From an uncultured Eubacteriales bacterium (GTDB lineage: Bacteria > Bacillota > Clostridia > Lachnospirales > CAG-274), in NCBI GenBank assembly GCA_902497185.1, contig CABVEG010000133.1:1-5497 (forward strand): a stretch of 5,497 nucleotides of DNA, given 5' to 3'. Numbering within the stretch: the first letter of the stretch is position 1; every line of letters begins with the position of its first letter. The notes below the pieces were generated by a model that worked only from the letters and a program-made list of their open reading frames with translations, was not told the DNA's origin and did not search any database. A program made the position numbers and the translations under genes. Positions 3,715 to 5,497 of this stretch are shown one piece after another.

Positions 3715-5497
3715 TTAAGCTGCCACCTCGTCCTCAAAAAATCTCTTGTGCCATATAAGGAACATATAAACTGTCCATACTTTACGGCTGTAGTCACCCT
3801 TACCTGCTTTGTGGTCATCAAGATATTTCATAATCTTATCGGTGTTGAAATATTTTTCAGCCGCAGCAGAAGTAAAGGCTTCCTTAATAATGTTATAATA
3901 CTTGTCCTCCTTAAGCCACACTCTGATTGGCACAGGAAAACCAAGCTTTTTCTTAGTAGCAGTTGCTTCAGGAAGGTATTTTTTACTTGCCATTCTAAAG
4001 GCATACTTTGTTGCTCGTCTGTTTACTCTGTAATCAGTAGGGAGCTTTCTTGCTACGTTGAAAACCTCTTTGTCAAGGAAAGGTACTCTTACCTCAAGAG
4101 AATTAGCCATACTCATTTTGTCTGCTTTAAGCAGAATATCTCCTACCATCCACAAATTAAGGTCAATAAACTGCATCTTAGTCACATCATCAAGACCCTC
4201 ACAAAAATCATAATAAGGCTTTGTAATTTCAGTATGGTCAAATTTTCCGCTTGGATTTTTAAGAATGCTTTCTCTTTCCTTCTTAGAAAACATTTGATTA
4301 CCATTGCCGTAAAATCTTTCTTCTACGTCAAGGGCAGCACGTCTGAAATAATTTTTACCCTTAAATCTGAAAGGAACAATACCTGCTAGCTTGGCAAGTG
4401 CCTTTCTGACAGGCTTTGGAAAAATTTTCATTGGTGCAAGAGCCATAGGCTCTTCATAAATATTATAGCCGCCAAAGAACTCGTCAGCCCCCTCGCCTGA
4501 AAGAGCAACCTTAACCTTCGTTCTTGCCAGCTTACTTACAAAATAAAGGGCAACCGCACTTGGGTCAGCAAGAGGCTCATCCATATGATACTGTACCTTT
4601 GGAAGGCTTTCCCAGTATTCATCTGTTGAAATTATTTTTGAATTGCTTTCAATACCTACATACTTTGAAAGCTCCTCTGCATAACCTATTTCGTTATATT
4701 TTTCATAATCAAAGCCTACAGTAAATGTCTTGCCGCTTTCCTTATCCATTCCATTTCTGAAGGTTGCGGCAACAAAGCTTGAATCAACACCGCTGGAGAG
4801 GAAGGAACCAACCTCAACATCACTGACAACAGTATGCATACCAACAGAATCAAGAAGAACGTCCTCAACCTCCTGAATTGCACTCTGTAGTTTTTTGCCA
4901 TTAACAGGATCAGCTACAATATCCTTTTCAGGTTCAAACTTAGGCTGCCAATATCTCTTAATTTCAAGTGTTCCATTTTGATAAGTCAAATAATGAGCAG
5001 GTTTCAGCTTATAAACACCCTTAAAAAATGTTTCGTCAAGCACTGAATACTGGAATGTTAAGTAATTTTCAAGAGCTAATGTATTAACCTCTTTATTAAA
5101 CTTAGGATATGGCAAAAAACTCTTTATTTCAGAACCAAATAAAAGCTCACCGTCAATTTGAGCATAATAATAAGGCTTAATACCAAAATAATCTCTTGCA
5201 GCAAAAAGCTTTTTATTATTCATATCATATATTGTAAAGGCAAACATACCCCTTAAATCATTAAGCATATCCTCGCCCTTTTCCTCATAAAGATGGACAA
5301 GAACTTCCGTATCCGCATGAGTATAAAAGGTATGACCCTTTTGTATTAAATCTTCCTTTAAACTTTGATAGTTATAAATTTCACCGTTAAATACAATCAC
5401 TATAGACTTATCCTCATTATAAATAGGCTGAGAGCCATCCTCAAGACCTATAATACTAAGACGTCTGAAACCAAATGTTACTTCTTCATCAGAATGA
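3715..5497 (-). CDS. asnB: Asparagine synthetase (glutamine-hydrolysing), N-terminus cut by window edge
   Basis: Catalyses ATP-dependent conversion of aspartate to asparagine with glutamine as nitrogen donor. The frame stays open to the right edge: 32 residues precede the GTG at 5400, including FRRLSIIG and EDGSQPIYNED, so that GTG is internal and the gene is partial. The visible part is 593 residues. About 40-45 residues, including the catalytic N-terminal Cys and the RGPD motif, should lie outside. The class II glutaminase domain shows FNGEIYNY and the Asp of HADTEV. The synthetase domain has the PP-loop SSGVDSS (4797-4777; the first Gly of the usual SGGxDSS is Ser), LSGEGADEFFGGY (around 4505-4467) and SLEVRVPFLD. 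It is about the size of Bacillus AsnB (about 630 residues). It heads a likely operon with the HIT gene; its promoter is outside the window. A role in amidating cell-envelope substrates is possible, as in some AsnB relatives, but nothing here shows it. Confidence 0.96.
   Translation of the reverse strand, partial: HSDEEVTFGFRRLSIIGLEDGSQPIYNEDKSIVIVFNGEIYNYQSLKEDLIQKGHTFYTHADTEVLVHLYEEKGEDMLNDLRGMFAFTIYDMNNKKLFAARDYFGIKPYYYAQIDGELLFGSEIKSFLPYPKFNKEVNTLALENYLTFQYSVLDETFFKGVYKLKPAHYLTYQNGTLEIKRYWQPKFEPEKDIVADPVNGKKLQSAIQEVEDVLLDSVGMHTVVSDVEVGSFLSSGVDSSFVAATFRNGMDKESGKTFTVGFDYEKYNEIGYAEELSKYVGIESNSKIISTDEYWESLPKVQYHMDEPLADPSAVALYFVSKLARTKVKVALSGEGADEFFGGYNIYEEPMALAPMKIFPKPVRKALAKLAGIVPFRFKGKNYFRRAALDVEERFYGNGNQMFSKKERESILKNPSGKFDHTEITKPYYDFCEGLDDVTKMQFIDLNLWMVGDILLKADKMSMANSLEVRVPFLDKEVFNVARKLPTDYRVNRRATKYAFRMASKKYLPEATATKKKLGFPVPIRVWLKEDKYYNIIKEAFTSAAAEKYFNTDKIMKYLDDHKAGKGDYSRKVWTVYMFLIWHKRFFEDEVAA

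Noticed and set aside
3748..4389. 213-residue plus-strand frame inside asnB
   Set aside because: It is antisense to the well-conserved synthetase domain, has no family features and has no ribosome binding site. It is a shadow of asnB.
5398..5400. GTG at 5400 as the start of asnB
   Set aside because: The frame continues upstream to the window edge with conserved asparagine synthetase sequence (FRRLSIIG, GSQPIYNED), so this codon is internal.

Overview
The window looks like chromosomal DNA of a low-GC Gram-positive bacterium, most likely an anaerobic Clostridia-type Firmicute. The support is strong AGGAGG-type ribosome binding sites, TTGACA/TATAAT-type promoters, a T-box leader, AT-rich spacers with rho-independent terminators, and protein sequences of clostridial type. 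No genus can be assigned from this stretch alone.

Left part (1-1120): a small regulatory and accessory block. A complete T-box riboswitch with its own promoter lies on the minus strand (about 131-451). Its specifier and tRNA-end-binding bases best fit tRNA-Met. No gene follows it before the window edge, so its target is either off the left side or missing. Back to back with its promoter, a plus-strand promoter drives a two-gene toxin-antitoxin-like pair: a DUF4258 protein and a YgiT-type zinc-finger protein. The pair ends at a two-tier hairpin (1064-1120) that also lies directly downstream of the convergent ychF gene.

Middle part (1124-3204): ychF (OLA1-family ATPase) on the minus strand, preceded by a 60-residue single-span membrane protein of unknown function. 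Each has its own promoter, and the terminator of the small gene overlaps the ychF promoter. Divergent from the small gene is a NUDIX hydrolase of the ADP-ribose pyrophosphatase group, translated from a TTG codon.

Right part (3183-5497): a minus-strand pair, an asparagine synthetase (glutamine-hydrolysing) whose N-terminus runs off the right edge, followed by a HIT-family nucleotide hydrolase. It ends at a strong hairpin shared with the convergent NUDIX gene. These genes are conserved housekeeping functions (nucleotide clean-up, translation-linked ATPase, asparagine synthesis). I see no sign of a new multi-gene system there. The most unusual features are the T-box without a visible gene, the compact toxin-antitoxin pair beside it, and the small membrane protein.
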